The notes beneath the pieces are model-generated. The model did not search any database. It was not told where the DNA came from and worked only from the letters and a program-made list of their open reading frames with translations. From assembly GCA_033977485.1 (NCBI GenBank), contig CM066985.1:72029045-72093044 (forward strand): a stretch of 64,000 nucleotides of DNA, given 5' to 3'. The stretch is from Hydrangea macrophylla (lineage: Eukaryota > Streptophyta > Magnoliopsida > Cornales > Hydrangeaceae). The first letter of the stretch is position 1. Every line of letters begins with the position of its first letter. Below, one piece after another: positions 25,001-36,038 of the stretch. The position numbers and the translations under genes are program-made.

Positions 25001-28000
25001 AAAATATTGAGAAAATAAAATGATATATAAGTACGTATATCATAATATCATATAAGCCCTAGCCTCTTAGACTCTTTCTTTTTAAATCTTATTTCGTCTT
25101 ATACTCTTTCTTTATTAGTTATTACATGAGTCAAAAAGGGTTTTGAGTTTAGGGGTTTTTTTTTTTTAAAGCAGGTTACAAATTGATTTTTTTTTTTTTG
25201 GATGGATATGTAATGTAATGTTGATGTTTAATCCTCCCTTCAAAATTAAAATATATTCAAAAATATTTTTTTATTTGAAGTATCCTAGCCGTCTCCGTAT
25301 CCTATATTTTTTGGATTTGCCGTTTCGCCGTCTTCGTGACGTATCGTGTCCGTGTCCGTATCCGTGCTACATAGGAAGGAAGTAATTAAGTGGTTAGAGC
25401 CAGACATAACAAACCAAGCAAAAGCTATGAGTGAGGTATGTAATTTTGGGAATGAGACTTTTGGTAATATAAAAACAAGTCGTAAAAAAAAAAATCATTT
25501 TTTCACTTGTAGATAAAAATTTATGTGGATGCAAGAGGAGAGTTTGGACAATCTCTAATAAAGAAAGCAAGGACAACAGATCTCCCAGGTTCTTGTTTAT
25601 ATGAGGAAGCATTACCTTATGTAACGTATATTAAAAAAGTATATAAGTTTATGATTATGCTTTCTTGCAGCTGAATGGTGGTATAACTATGGTGAGGAAA
25701 CTCCACATCTTAGGTGAATTGCAATTAAAGTCCTCAGTCAAACGTGCTCTTCTTCGGGTTGTGAGAGAAATTAGAGCACGTAGTCAATAATTCACACCAA
25801 ACTACACAATCGCTTGGCAATGCAGAAGTTTAATAACTAGTTTTTGTGCACTAGAAGTTGCGATTGCGAGTCAAAAATATGATATACTTGACAAATAATG
25901 ATGATTATTATAATCCAATTGATCTTAATCAAAATTTTGAAAATGATGACATATTATCTAATTGGATTAGGGAGACAAGAACCATCTGATCTTGGAGATG
26001 ACGATACGTGGTTGAACGCAGCTCTTCAAAACAATGACGAAGATCAAAGCATAAGAGATGAAGAACAAGAGGAAGACGATACTCCTATTCCTTCAAGGTC
26101 GAAGCAATCATTAATCAACAAAAAAGGGAAGGGTGTTGCACAAAGTAGTAAATCAATTTTTCCTAGTTCCAGTTCTTGTAGTGATGATGATGATGATGAT
26201 GATGGTGATGATGACACTGAAAGAGGAGGTGGCGGCTATTATGGCGGCAGTGATGGATATGGCAGTGGGGGTGGTCATTCTAACTTTCCTGCTGGCATGT
26301 CACGGGCACAGGGAGATGATCACTATAATGCCACACAAAACACAGACCATGGATATAGGCCAGGAATAGATGCATAGCGTCAACATTTGGCTAGGGTGTG
26401 TGAGATTTCTAGTAGTGATGATTATTCTAGTAGACACAATGCTAGTTTGGGTACTGATGATCAGTTGCATACTATAGGGATAGGATTTAAGGATTATGGA
26501 GGATACGGGCAACCCCATCATGCCATTACAGGATATGGATATGGTTCACAGGGTGATCTTGGATATTCAAATAGTACCACTGATGGTATGGGTCACCTAC
26601 CACTAGTACGACGGCTTGAAAGATCTACTAGTACAAGTAGTGGTGGGTATTATAATTGTGCTCGTAGGAGGTACCGAGATACATTAGCTAGCACTGGCAC
26701 GAACGGTGGAGAAGACTATAGTGGCTATGATTTGGGCCGCCATTATGATGGATCATCGAGTAGCAGCGTTGAGCATCGAGGAGCTGGATACTATCATCAG
26801 CCTGTCAATTCTTCTCAACCACAGAACCCATATTATGGATTATCGAGCCAGTCATCTCAACATGCACCTTCAGATTATGCTTCTATATTGTTTGGGGGCC
26901 TTCAATTTCCATATCCACCGAATGCATTCAATAATCAGGGGAATAACAACTATGATGATTTTCAACCCCCACGACACTCCATGTGGCATTGATTTGGTAG
27001 TTATTGATGAAGGTGATCCTAATTATGTATGTAGTGTTATCAGATACTCAATCCGCAGCGTGTGTATTGGATATTATGTGACATTGTAATTGGTATATTG
27101 TGTATTGTGACAATCTATTAGGCCAAATTTGTTATTCAAATGATTTTACAATTTTTCATTATTTTTTCAGATTTTTTTGAACCTTAAATCTAGCGTATCT
27201 TTGCGTATCACCCGATACCAGTCTGCGGCGCCGCAACCGAGTCATTTCCCCGACCTCAGTGACCGCGACCAATACTGCAACCTTGAACCATGATGTGGGG
27301 CTAATTTTTAAGACATAACCCCTTTTGGAGGCTAATTTTGGGGTTAACTGCCTATGTAGGGTTAATTTTGACACTTAAAATCTCCAATGTAGGGGTAATT
27401 TTAACACTAAATCCCCATGTGGGGCTATATTGAGAGAAATCTTAATGGTTTCACTCAATGTTTTCAAACCCAAACAGGATCACTCAATGTTTTCAAACCA
27501 GGACCGGACAAGTCGTCGAACCGGCTTAAAAACGGGCCGGTCTAAACCGAGAATTGTTAATGGACTAAAAACCGTGCAAGAATGTGAAAACCGTCCAAAC
27601 CGGTATTTTAAAAACCCGCTTCCGGTTTTGGTGAACCTGTCGGGTTGTGACTAGTATAAAATAAAATAAAAAAAGACTCCACTCTTGTCATTGTGTGGCT
27701 GTGCCTTTGCGAAGTGGTCGTCACCTCGCCTACACAATCACCGCCGCCTCACTTCACCAGCCATAGCCGCCTCCTTCCGTCACCGGTGGTAAGTTTCTGT
27801 TTCTCTTCTTTCCCTCTTTTCGTCTTTTGATATGTCCTTTTTTAAACTTTGGAATAAACAACACTTGGGTTAACTTGGGATGAGATCCATTTTGAACTTC
27901 GATGTGCTGTCTTGATCTGACCTTTTTGTGGCTTGTTTGGGATGTGTTGTAGAATGTTGCAGTCTATAGTGTGGTAGATTGTTATTTTTATATTTTTTTT

Positions 28001-29670
28001 CTTTTAGCAGTTGAAGGTCTAGTTTGGAATTTTATAAATTGTTTTGATACAATAAAACTCTTTTAGTTGTTTCATAACTATTGTATCAAATGTAAAAATT
28101 TAAAATACATATAATTATTATGTCACGGTTTGAATACGGTTCACCCGACGGTTGAACCGATAACCCGTGACCCAATCATTTTTCCGATTCGATGAACGGT
28201 CTGGTTTTCAAAACATAGGTTTCACTTTAGTCAAAACCACAAGGGGGTTAAAGTGAAAATAGGCCAACCACATGGGGGTAAAATATAATTAACGCTAATA
28301 TTATGCTGAAAAATTATCAACAAACCAAGGAGAGGATACATAACGCTATGACAAAAGTATATCCCAACATTCTATGACAAAGGCTCATTTCCATATAGCA
28401 AGCTGGGAGAAATTCAAGAATTCATAGATCTTATACAGACAAAGTCATGCTAAACAAACAGGTGTATAAAATCCTCCGTAAAGTTCACCTCTCTTTCAAA
28501 GAAATATATGGTCAACTGCGTGAAAGCAGGTCTGCACATCCCATGCATATAGGCAGCATACAAGTAAATATTATTTATACTATAAATTTGACATTAATGC
28601 TTTGTTTGGTTCATAAATTTAGTGAAGGAGAGGACAAGGGAGAGGAAAGACAGAACATAAGGAAAACCATTTTCTCAGTTAGAAATCAACAAAAGAAAGA
28701 GGGAAATGACACTTATTTTTTTCTTTCTAAAAAGCAACTCATTTTTCAACCTTCTTTCCCTACTTTTTCTCATTTTTCTCCTAAGCAACAAACTAGCAAA
28801 AATATTTCTCTGTCTTGTTTTCCTTTTCTTACTACCCGTGAACCAAACTGCAATTTAGATTCCAGGTGGTCATCAATTACAGTAATGGTTACCTCTAATG
28901 GCCTCAATGTGGCTGATTCAATTGTCAATTAAAACAAAAATCAAAACCGAATTCATTAGATGGCTATAATTTATACTGGCGACCGAGCATAAAATGATAT
29001 TAGCTGATGGGATAATGTTGATTTCAATTTTTTAGTCATTCTTCCCCTTTTTCTTGCTAATATCACATAAAAGCATGATAAAACATTGACGGATATGAGC
29101 GTAGATTCCAACACTGATTAAACAACACAAAATAGCATTCACTCCAAAATTGAAGATCATATGGAAGCCAAAGACTTACTGGAAACTAAATTCCTGTTTT
29201 GTTGATCATCATATACAATCACAGCATGAAAACCACCATCTTGAGCATTCCTGATTTTGTCCTCGAACGTGCATTTACCTCTAACTATCAAAGCAAACCG
29301 TACACGGTCACTGTCGTCATAATAAAAGCCGTTGAGCAGCGAAGAACAGGCGTCCAGAGGATCAGCCAAATGCAAAGCTCCACATATGCCGGAGCTATTA
29401 ACACCTACAACTGGAAACAGAGTGAAAATGAAACTTTAGTTTCAAATTCTCCGAAAACTATGAGAGACAACATGCATTACAGCAACTCCAACAAAGGGTA
29501 ACCAAATCGAGTAATCAGGATACAATTTGGGTTACTAGACCCAAATAGTTATTTTCATCCCATGAACTCCAACGATAGTAACCAAATAAGTATCCATTGA
29601 GAAATTTTTAATGTATATCGATGGTTTTCCAACAGTAAGGTACAACGATATTTTTTCCCGCCAAAATTTG

Positions 29671-29707
<37 letters not shown>

Positions 29708-30334
29708 CCATGGGTAGAACTCGCCCCTGAAAACCGGCTTACAAGGAGAGGGTGCCCACGAGCTTATAAACACACCACCTAACTCATAATTAAGCGATGT
29801 AGGACGGCTTCCCATCGCCCTCCCACTCAGTTCATGACACACACACACACACACACACACACTAAAACTCTATTCACCAGACTGTATTTTGGCTACCGAT
29901 TAGAGTACCCTGTTGGAGTGCAATTTTGAGGGTTTAGTAATCAAATTGGTAGTTGTTGAATATGGTTACCAATAATAAAACTACCAATTTGATTACCAAG
30001 TTGGAGTTGCGCTTAATTGCTATTAATTACTATCGTTAATTGTTTAACCAAAATCCTATTATACTGAAGAAGAAAAAAAAATTCTTAAAATTTTCTCGGC
30101 AAACAAACAGTAGTGAACAAAAACTAACAAGAAATTGATAAGCCCTAATTTGAGGATTAAAGAGGTACAAGTGTGATTACCGAATCTAGCGGGAACGTCG
30201 GTGAATGAAGTGGATGAAGCCTTGAGATGAACAATTGCAGAAGTGAATCTGATAATAAAGCTACATAGGAACATCAAATATATGAATAAGTAGGTCTCAA
30301 TCGCCACCATAAACCTATGTAAATCCCTCATCAT
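19294..30334 (-). CDS. RMR: RMR-type vacuolar sorting receptor (PA domain, TM, RING-H2)
   Basis: Exons: 30181-30334, 29180-29404, 20428-20802 and 19294-19391; phases agree throughout. N-terminal hydrophobic signal ([19 protein letters not shown]), then the lumenal PA domain: [80 protein letters not shown] single TM helix ([20 protein letters not shown]) is followed by the RING-H2 domain: [27 protein letters not shown]. Plant RMR proteins sort storage cargo to protein storage vacuoles. About 285-300 aa, close to the family norm (about 310). The start is uncertain: in-frame ATGs at 30364, 30334 and 30310; I take 30334. The end is uncertain too. Read-through at the GTGTAAGTG donor region gives a stop at 19264, while splicing to an acceptor near 19013 gives a short tail ending near 18960. 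Intron 2 (20803-29179) is 8.4 kb of nested transposons. Confidence 0.85.
19425..19620. mobile_element. Hairpin MITE in RMR intron 3
   Basis: ACCACCCAATCTTAACCATA...GGCATG arms of about 50 bp are inverted at 19440-19490 and 19535-19585. Shorter outer repeats (TCCGTTACAC / GTGTGACGGA) extend it. It shares the ATTGTCATGAT...GGAAATA block with 12290-12350. Confidence 0.6.
22147..22399. mobile_element. Stowaway (Tc1/mariner) MITE, TSD TA
   Basis: 253 bp with ends CTCCCTCCGTCCCATTTTAT and (minus) CTACCTCTGTCCCATTTTAT, the canonical Stowaway terminus, flanked by TA (22145-22146, 22400-22401). Nested within the hAT element upstream of its coding region. Confidence 0.85.
22830..26992 (+). pseudogene. 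hAT transposase (BED finger, DUF659, dimerisation), degraded
   Basis: The start region [20 protein letters not shown] with CNYCGK and a later H/C is a BED-type zinc finger, interrupted by a TAG before its last cysteine. DUF659-like domain at 23602-24345 ([20 protein letters not shown]). Two introns keep GT-AG ends (after about 24450, and 25436-25513). The dimerisation domain is visible near 25670-25860 ([20 protein letters not shown]). An Asp- and Gly-rich tail runs to 26992 with a TAG at 26375. The conserved GWTD and VTDNA positions read GWSS and VTNNE, so two expected catalytic Asp residues appear lost. The 756-bp insertion at 24619 also breaks it. Non-functional by inspection. Confidence 0.75.
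24619..25374. mobile_element. Nonautonomous hAT-like element inside the hAT transposase gene, TSD GAAGGAAG
   Basis: The perfect 14-bp ends CTATGTAGCACGGA / TCCGTGCTACATAG are flanked by GAAGGAAG (24611-24618, 25375-25382). The interior repeats GGGACAC and CCTATTTTATTATTAT-type sequence and contains a 22-G run (24831-24852). Removing the element and one TSD joins LKE to VIKWLEP in frame, confirming the boundaries. Confidence 0.85.
27456..28217. mobile_element. 762-bp TIR element with 9-bp TSD GGTTTCACT
   Basis: The ends CAATGTTTTCAAACC and (minus) TATGTTTTGAAAACC are flanked by GGTTTCACT (27447-27455, 28218-28226). The uninterrupted flank matches the copy at 30583-31066. Subterminal CCGGTTTGAACGG-like sequence is prominent. 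The first 18 bp are duplicated 28 bp further on (27481-27499). A 9-bp TSD suggests a Mutator-like origin. Confidence 0.7.
28597..28854. mobile_element. Harbinger-type MITE, TSD TTA (RMR intron 2)
   Basis: The ends ATGCTTTGTTTGGTTCAT and (minus) ATTGCAGTTTGGTTCACG lie between TTA trinucleotides (28594-28596, 28855-28857). The same TTTGTTTGGTTCAT core as at 4928 and 17460; more diverged. Confidence 0.55.
29482..30010. mobile_element. Inverted-repeat element in RMR intron 1
   Basis: The ends GCAACTCCAAC and (minus) GCAACTCCAAC are identical, continuing into GGTAACCAAAT-like sequence on both arms. The interior includes (TC)n at 29674-29700 and (CA)n at about 29838-29861. No unambiguous TSD. Confidence 0.5.
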
Positions 30335-30582
30335 AATCTCATGTTCGATTTCATCACATGACAAAAATTGCTTATTCTTTTGTCCGAAAGTCCTCCAATT
30401 TGCATCCTCATATTTCAGAGAGTGTGGTTTTGACTTTGAGGGTTAAAAACAACAAATTACTAAAATAAATAAATAAATAAACAAATCCTGTGAAATTGCT
30501 AGTAATTTTTTTTTTTTTTTGTTCAAAACTAGCTGACTGAATTCATTTTAATACAATTTGGGGACTTCTTGCAATAAAATAA

Positions 30583-31066
30583 GGGCTAATTACGTTTTTC
30601 CTCTTGCGCTTAGGCTCAATTGCACTTTACCCCTGTGGTTCAGGTGGACATAGTTTCGGACTAAAGTGAAAGTATTAAGATTTATCTTAAAATTGATAAA
30701 AAAAAATTTAAATTGGCCAAAAAAAATTAACACTTAACCCCATTTGTGAGGTTAATTTTAGAATTAATTCCCTAAATTGGGATAATGCTACTATTTAACC
30801 CATCTTCGTGGGTAAAATTTTTAACACTTAACCTTTTGTGGGACTAATTTTGAGGTTTACTGCCTCTATGGGATTAATTTTGACACTGATACTCTCTCAT
30901 GTGGGCTGATTTTAACACTTAATTTCCATGTGGGGATATTTTGAGAAAAATCTTAGTAATTTTATTTTAGTCCGAAACCACAGGGGATGAAGTGTCCGCT
31001 TTTAAAGTACAAAGGGGTAAAGTGAAACTAGGCTTAACCACAAGGGGGAAAAAATATAATAAACCC
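30583..31066. mobile_element. Inverted-repeat element, copy A (uninterrupted)
   Basis: The ends GGGCTAATTACG... and (minus) GGGTTTATTATAT... continue into shared TTAGGC and CACTTTACCCCT blocks, an inverted repeat of about 60 bp. It is flanked by near-identical 9-mers ATAAAATAA / ATTAAATAA. It lies about 250 bp upstream of the RMR start and is the reference for the broken copy B. Confidence 0.6.
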
Positions 31067-31070
31067 ATTA

Positions 31071-31103
<33 letters not shown>

Positions 31104-31197
31104 TTAGGAACCTCTATGATACATCCTAGTGATTTAGGTTGTATCATACATTCCAAATTTTTGCTGAAATGGTGCAACTTATGTCCCAAAATGGGAA

Positions 31198-31405
31198 CAA
31201 TAATGCTTGGGGCACCAAAGGCCACAAAAAACTTCCACAAAATGAGTGAAAAGTCTACTTGGCATAATAGGGCCCACTAACAACTAACCACAAATAAGTG
31301 GAAGTCTACTTGTGGTTAGTTGTTAGTGGGCCCTATTATGCCAAGTAGACTTTTCACTCATTTTGTGGAAGTTTTTTGTGGCCTTTGGTGCCCCAAGCAT
31401 TATTG
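31198..31405. mobile_element. Near-perfect 208-bp hairpin MITE, TSD AAATGGGAA
   Basis: The whole element is two inverted arms of about 95 bp (CAATAATGCTTGGGGCACC ... ACTAACCACAA) around a loop of under 20 bases; I see almost no mismatch. AAATGGGAA flanks both sides (31189-31197, 31406-31414), a 9-bp Mutator-like duplication. Confidence 0.9.
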
Positions 31406-32528
31406 AAATGGGAAACACACCATCTTAGCACCAAAAACTACTAGTATGTATAATACAATTGTAAGATATGTGTGATACAAACGGGTCACCCACATATCGT
31501 TGGATGGATCCAACGGGCCTTGCTTAGACTCCAAGCAATCCTAAGGGGATTAAGATTTAGAGTCCTAGGTGGTATATGTAGGGATGGCAATTTACTCCGA
31601 CTCACTCCTCTCTTAATGGTAAGGAGTTGGAGTCTACTAAAATTGTAAAAGAGTGGAGTTGGATTGGAGATACAAAACTCCTTTAGGAGTAGGAGTGGAG
31701 TTGGGAATACATCCCTAACTCCTGCTCTGACCCGATTAGATTGTATATTTACTAAAATACCTTTGGTAGTATAAGTAATTTACTTAATACCTATGATATA
31801 TAAAGAAAATGCTAGGGTTACAAGTCACAATTAGTGATTCTCAAGTCTCAACATTGTCTAAGTGAAATGTTAGATGCTAATTTTTGTTTTTGTTTTTTGT
31901 GTTAGTTTCTTGAACATTATTCATATTTACTTGAAATTAAAGAATGTCTAAATTGGTACATGGTGTAGGAGTGAGATGGAGTTGAGTAGGAGTATATAGT
32001 ATTAAATGATATAGGAGTTGGTATGCTTCGTGAGTAGGAGTGGAGTGGAGTAGGAGTAGCCATATATATATATATATATAAACGAAGTGGAGCAGGAGTG
32101 AGAAGACTCCTACCCTACTCCGCCCCATTGCCATTTCTAAGTATATGTGTGTGTATAGTAGCTTTTGAATCACATGAGAATTTTTTTTATATTAAACCTC
32201 ACATTCTCTTTACTTTTGTTGCATTGGTGCCTAAAATTAACTTTTTCAATGACGTCTAACATAAACCTAGTAGAAGTACTTATTTAATTTTTAATAAAAG
32301 AAAGTATTTCTTGAATTTTTAAGAACATTAGCTCAATAAGAAGAAGAATATGTAAGAGTAATGTTATACTTCCCAGTTTTTGTATCCTAAATATGGGTTC
32401 CAGGCCGACACATGTGGTAGTTGAACCACTTGCGAGGATCTTAATGCGGTCCCAGTGACATGTTGGGATCCACATTTGGGATAAAAATTTGGTAAGTATA
32501 GTTGGATTGTGCCCTCAAACCATTACTG
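31406..32528. other. Spacer, no gene seen
   Basis: Contains GGAGTTGGAGT/ACTCCTACTCC-type inverted and direct repeats (31590-32140), an AT microsatellite near 32060, and AT-rich sequence. No coding similarity recognised. Confidence 0.5.
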
Positions 32529-33150
32529 TGTCATGCCCCGCATGAGCAAAAATAGAGAAAATAAATTCCTTTTTGGACCCGTAGGCCATGACAGTTGAAA
32601 GTTACCACATTGTCCGTAAACAAAGTTCAATCATCAGAGTAATGAATCGAAACCACGCTTTGGTAATATCTAAGTTCAACATATATAACCGGAGTTTAAT
32701 ACTAAACTATTACAACCCATAAGCATCTACGAAAACATACATAAAATATTGCGGCAACATATGTCGGTTACAAACCTAATATCAATACAATAATCTCTAA
32801 AACATAAACATAATCTATCTACGGCAAAGCTTCATGTCACACTCCGGAGCAGCAAAAATAGAGAAAAATAAATTTCCTTTTTGGGTCCATAGAGAATGAC
32901 AAGTGAAAGTCACTAATTATCCACACCACACAGTACTAGTCCACAAGAAAACAGGAATAGTAACAAAATCAACTGAATATAAAAGCAGTGTTACTATTAC
33001 AAACATCAGAGTGGTAACAATTACAACAGTAATGTAGTCCACAGGATCACAACAGGTCTGGAGACAACATATGCCCAAGTACTCATTAAACTAAACAAGT
33101 ACAACAGTAATGTAAAGTAGTAACATAAACTACTATCTATCTTCAGGTCT

Positions 33151-33330
33151 TCAACTGGCATAGGGGTAGTCGTCAGCATAACGGCCTTCTCTGGCATTAC
33201 CGGCATCAGTAAGGCCATCATCTGCATATTTACCTTCAGGGTACTAGCTGTAGTCATAAGCTCCATTACCTACATTGATAAGATCAGGGTAGTCTGGACA
33301 GGGAATGTCCAGACAATAACGGCCGTCAGC
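33151..33330 (-). other. Short LTR reading frame in LTR-B, ending YADDYPYAS-stop
   Basis: 59 codons from ADGRY to YADDYPYAS-stop with one internal TAG, 316 bp before the LTR end. Homologous in position and composition to the frames at 35895 and 52698. Confidence 0.3.
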
Positions 33331-33744
33331 TTACTGGGAGCTGAGTGAATAGAAACTCACAGAGTATCAATGATATGTAGTAACTCGTATTTTCATGTTT
33401 AAATTGACGATTTATTTAGACTTCGTGTACAATTTTAGCGGAAATTGGCCATAGGGGTATTTTGGTCATGTTTCCAATTTTGTAAGTCATGAACTGAAAA
33501 TATAATTTTTGGTTAATTTTGCGTAAGGTTAAATGATTCGCTATTCGTATTGGAAGTTAAGAGTTTTCGAAATCTATTTAGAAGATATCTCAATTTTAGT
33601 CATTTTGAGAAAATATCCGTTTTTGTATTCATAAAACCTTTTCTGTATTTATTCGACTTTTTAATTATATTATTTCGGAACCTGTAATTATACCTGTGAT
33701 TCCCCAAACCATGCTTATATCCTAAGCCAACCCCCAAACAACCC

Positions 33745-34128
33745 TTATGAGGTGTCTTGGTGCTTGAGTGCTTGTGAGGTGTCCTGTGAGGTGTCCTATG
33801 AGGTGTCTTGTGTGCTTGAGTGCTTGTGAGGTGTCCTGTGAGGTGTCCTATGAGGTGTCTTGGTGCTTGAGTGCTTGTGAGGTGTCCTGTGAGGTGTCCT
33901 TTGAGGTGTCTTGTGTGCTTGTGAGGTGTCCTATAAGGTGTCTTGGTGCTTGAGTGCTTGTGAGGTGTCCTATGAGGTGTTTTGTGTGCTTGAGTGCTTG
34001 TGAGGTGTCCTGTGAGGTGTCCTATAAGGTATCTTGGTGCTTGAGTGATTGTGAGGAGTCCTGTGAGGTGTCTTTTGTGCTTGAGTGCTTGTGAGGTGTC
34101 CTATGAGGTGTCTTGTGAGGTGTTGTGT
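33745..34128. repeat. GAGGTGTCCT minisatellite within LTR-A
   Basis: Tandem 10-11-bp units (GAGGTGTCCTGT, GAGGTGTCCTAT, GAGGTGTCTTG) are grouped into larger repeats by TGCTTGAGTGCTTGT. It lies upstream of the LTR TATA region. Confidence 0.9.
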
Positions 34129-34828
34129 ATAATATATATACATATTGGTGGTCTTCCCCCTTTCCCTATAAAAACCCCTCCCATTAGTTGTTGAAAAGGA
34201 AGGGAAAAATAATAATAGAGAGTTAGCCGAGAGAGTGAAGGAGAAAGAAAATAAAATAAAGGAAATGAAGAAATCCCAAACCACACCGCAACCCCGAACC
34301 TACGAGGAGCAGAAGGAGAGAAAGGAGAAGAAAAAGATAAGAGAGAGACACCCCGAGACCACCCACGACCACCCCCAACTTGCCGGTGTCACCGTCTTTA
34401 CCGGTGAGTGCTTATACTCACTTAGTAGCGTAGATATGTATGTTTATATATGTTTTGGCATGAAAGAATTAACGGACCCCAAACGTACGGGAAAGGTCCA
34501 GTTCAATTCTGGAATATTACTGCTCTCAATCGATCGAACTTAATAGAATGTTAATTGTTTAGTTGTTTTATATCTAATGAACTGTTAACTTGTTTTTATC
34601 ATATGTTGATGTTGGAGAACTGTATGGGAATAATACATACGTGGAATAATGGACTTAATGCATTGAAAAGTGGAACCCTTTGGTTATTGTTGAGATAATA
34701 ATGAGATTGAAAAGCCGACGTGCATAGTAGTGGGTCTGTCGACCACAATGGTCGATACTATTTATGATTGGTACGTGTAAATGCGGTCACGAAGATCGTA
34801 TGATATAGGACGGTGTGACCAGTAGTAT

Positions 34829-35640
34829 GTGTTAGAGCGTATTGGCTGGGCGTATTGGCCGTAATGTAATGGGCGTATTGGCCGTAATGTAATGAGCATA
34901 TTGGCTGGGCGTATTAGCCGTAATGTAATAGGCGTATTGGCCATAATGTAATGGGCGTATTGGCTGGGCGTATTAGCCGCAATGTAATAGGCGTATTGGC
35001 CATAATGTAATGGGCGTATTGGCCATAATGTAATGAGCGTATTGGCTGGGCGTATTGGCCGTAATGTAATATGCGTATTGGCCGTAATGTAATGAGCGTA
35101 TTGGCTGGGCGTATTGACCATAATGTAATGGGCGTATTGGCCGTAATGTAATGAGCGTATTGGCTGGGGGTATTGGCCGTAATGTATCAAGCGTATTGGC
35201 TGTAATGTATCGAGCATATTGGTTGGGCGTATTGGCCATAATGTAATGGCGTATTGGCCGTAATGTAATGAGTGTATTTGCTAGGCATATTGGCCGTAAT
35301 GTAATAGGCGTATTGACCGTAATGTAATGGCGTATTGGCCATAATGTAATGAGCGTATTGGCTGGGCGTATTAGCCGTAATGTAATGGGCGTACTGGCCT
35401 TAATGTAATGAGCGTATTGGCTGGGCGTATTTTCCGAATGTAATGGGCGTATTGGTCGTAATGTAATGGGCGTATTGGCCGTAATGTAATGAGCGTATTG
35501 GCTGGGCGTATTGGCCGTAATGTATCGAGCGTATTGGCCGTAATGTATTGGGCGTATTGGCCGTAATGTATTGAGCATATTGGCTGGGCATGTTGGCCGT
35601 AAAGTATTGGGCGTGTTGGCCAGGATGTATTAGGGGAGTG
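34829..35640. repeat. GGGCGTATTGGCCGTAATGTAAT minisatellite within LTR-A
   Basis: About 0.8 kb of tandem units alternating a 22-23-bp GCGTATTGGCCGTAATGTAA type with a 13-bp GAGCGTATTGGCT type. Long antisense open frames here are by-products of the repeat. A few diverged inverted units occur in LTR-C near 38340-38440. Confidence 0.9.
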
Positions 35641-35894
35641 TTAGCCAAAGTATATCCGGGCGTTTGGCTAGATTATATGGGACTGTGTGTTTGGTTTGAC
35701 AGACCGTAGGTATGGGACTACGTGTTTGATTAATGTGGACCCAAGAGTCTATGTTATGTATTGGGAGATTGGGATGATATTGAGTTAGTGCATACATGCA
35801 TGCGAACAATGAGATGATCCTTTTAATAATGTTGTTTATATATGCTGCCATCTATAGATACTCTGTTAGTATATGCATTCACTCGGCTTTCGTA

Positions 35895-36038
35895 GCTGAC
35901 GGCATTTATGCCGCTGGATATTCGACGTCCAACTGGCTAGGGTTACGAGTATTCAGGAGATGCATACATGATAGGGGCTACAAGGAGGGAGCCTATAATG
36001 ATGGAGGCTATGGTAGAGATGACTACTACGTAAGCTGA
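35895..36038 (+). other. Short LTR reading frame in LTR-A, ending DDYYVS-stop
   Basis: A 47-codon frame begins ADGIYAAGYS and ends GGYGRDDYYVS-stop, 313 bp before the LTR end. Comparable frames occur at the same place in LTR-B, LTR-C and both LTRs of the 52385-62900 element. In LTR-A it stays open upstream to an ATG at 35796. Coding status unproven. Confidence 0.35.

Larger units (their letters stand above)
21523..27292 (+). mobile_element. hAT-superfamily DNA transposon, 8-bp TSD ATGTGGGG
   Basis: The ends CATGGTTC / GAACCATG are flanked by ATGTGGGG on both sides (21515-21522, 27293-27300). An 8-bp duplication and a DUF659/hAT-type transposase frame inside establish the superfamily. Subterminal CGAGTC/GACTCGG-type repeats fill 21540-21720. 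It carries a Stowaway MITE and a nested nonautonomous element. Total length 5,770 bp, on the opposite strand to the RMR gene it sits in. Confidence 0.8.
21268..28298. mobile_element. Inverted-repeat element, copy B, split by later insertions (RMR intron 2)
   Basis: Pieces 21268-21522, 27293-27455 and 28218-28298 join to match the unbroken copy at 30583-31066: CACTTAACCCC, TTAATTTTGGGGTTAATCCC, GATAATGCTACCACTTAACC, CCACAAGGGGGTTAAAGTGA. It was broken first by the hAT element (21523-27292) and by the 9-bp-TSD element (27456-28217). A 25-C run (21302-21326) lies in the left piece. Confidence 0.65.

Noticed and set aside
26133..26369. Met/Asp-rich second frame
   Set aside because: Out-of-frame reading of the (GAT)n stretch in the transposase tail.
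33768..33953. Cys-rich small protein (repeated VRCP/EVSCEVS)
   Set aside because: Translation of the GAGGTGTCCT minisatellite; unit length not a multiple of three and frames drift.
34762..35648. Long minus-strand frames rich in ITANTPITLRPIR
   Set aside because: They follow the GCGTATTGGCC minisatellite exactly; periodic translation of a tandem repeat, not a gene.
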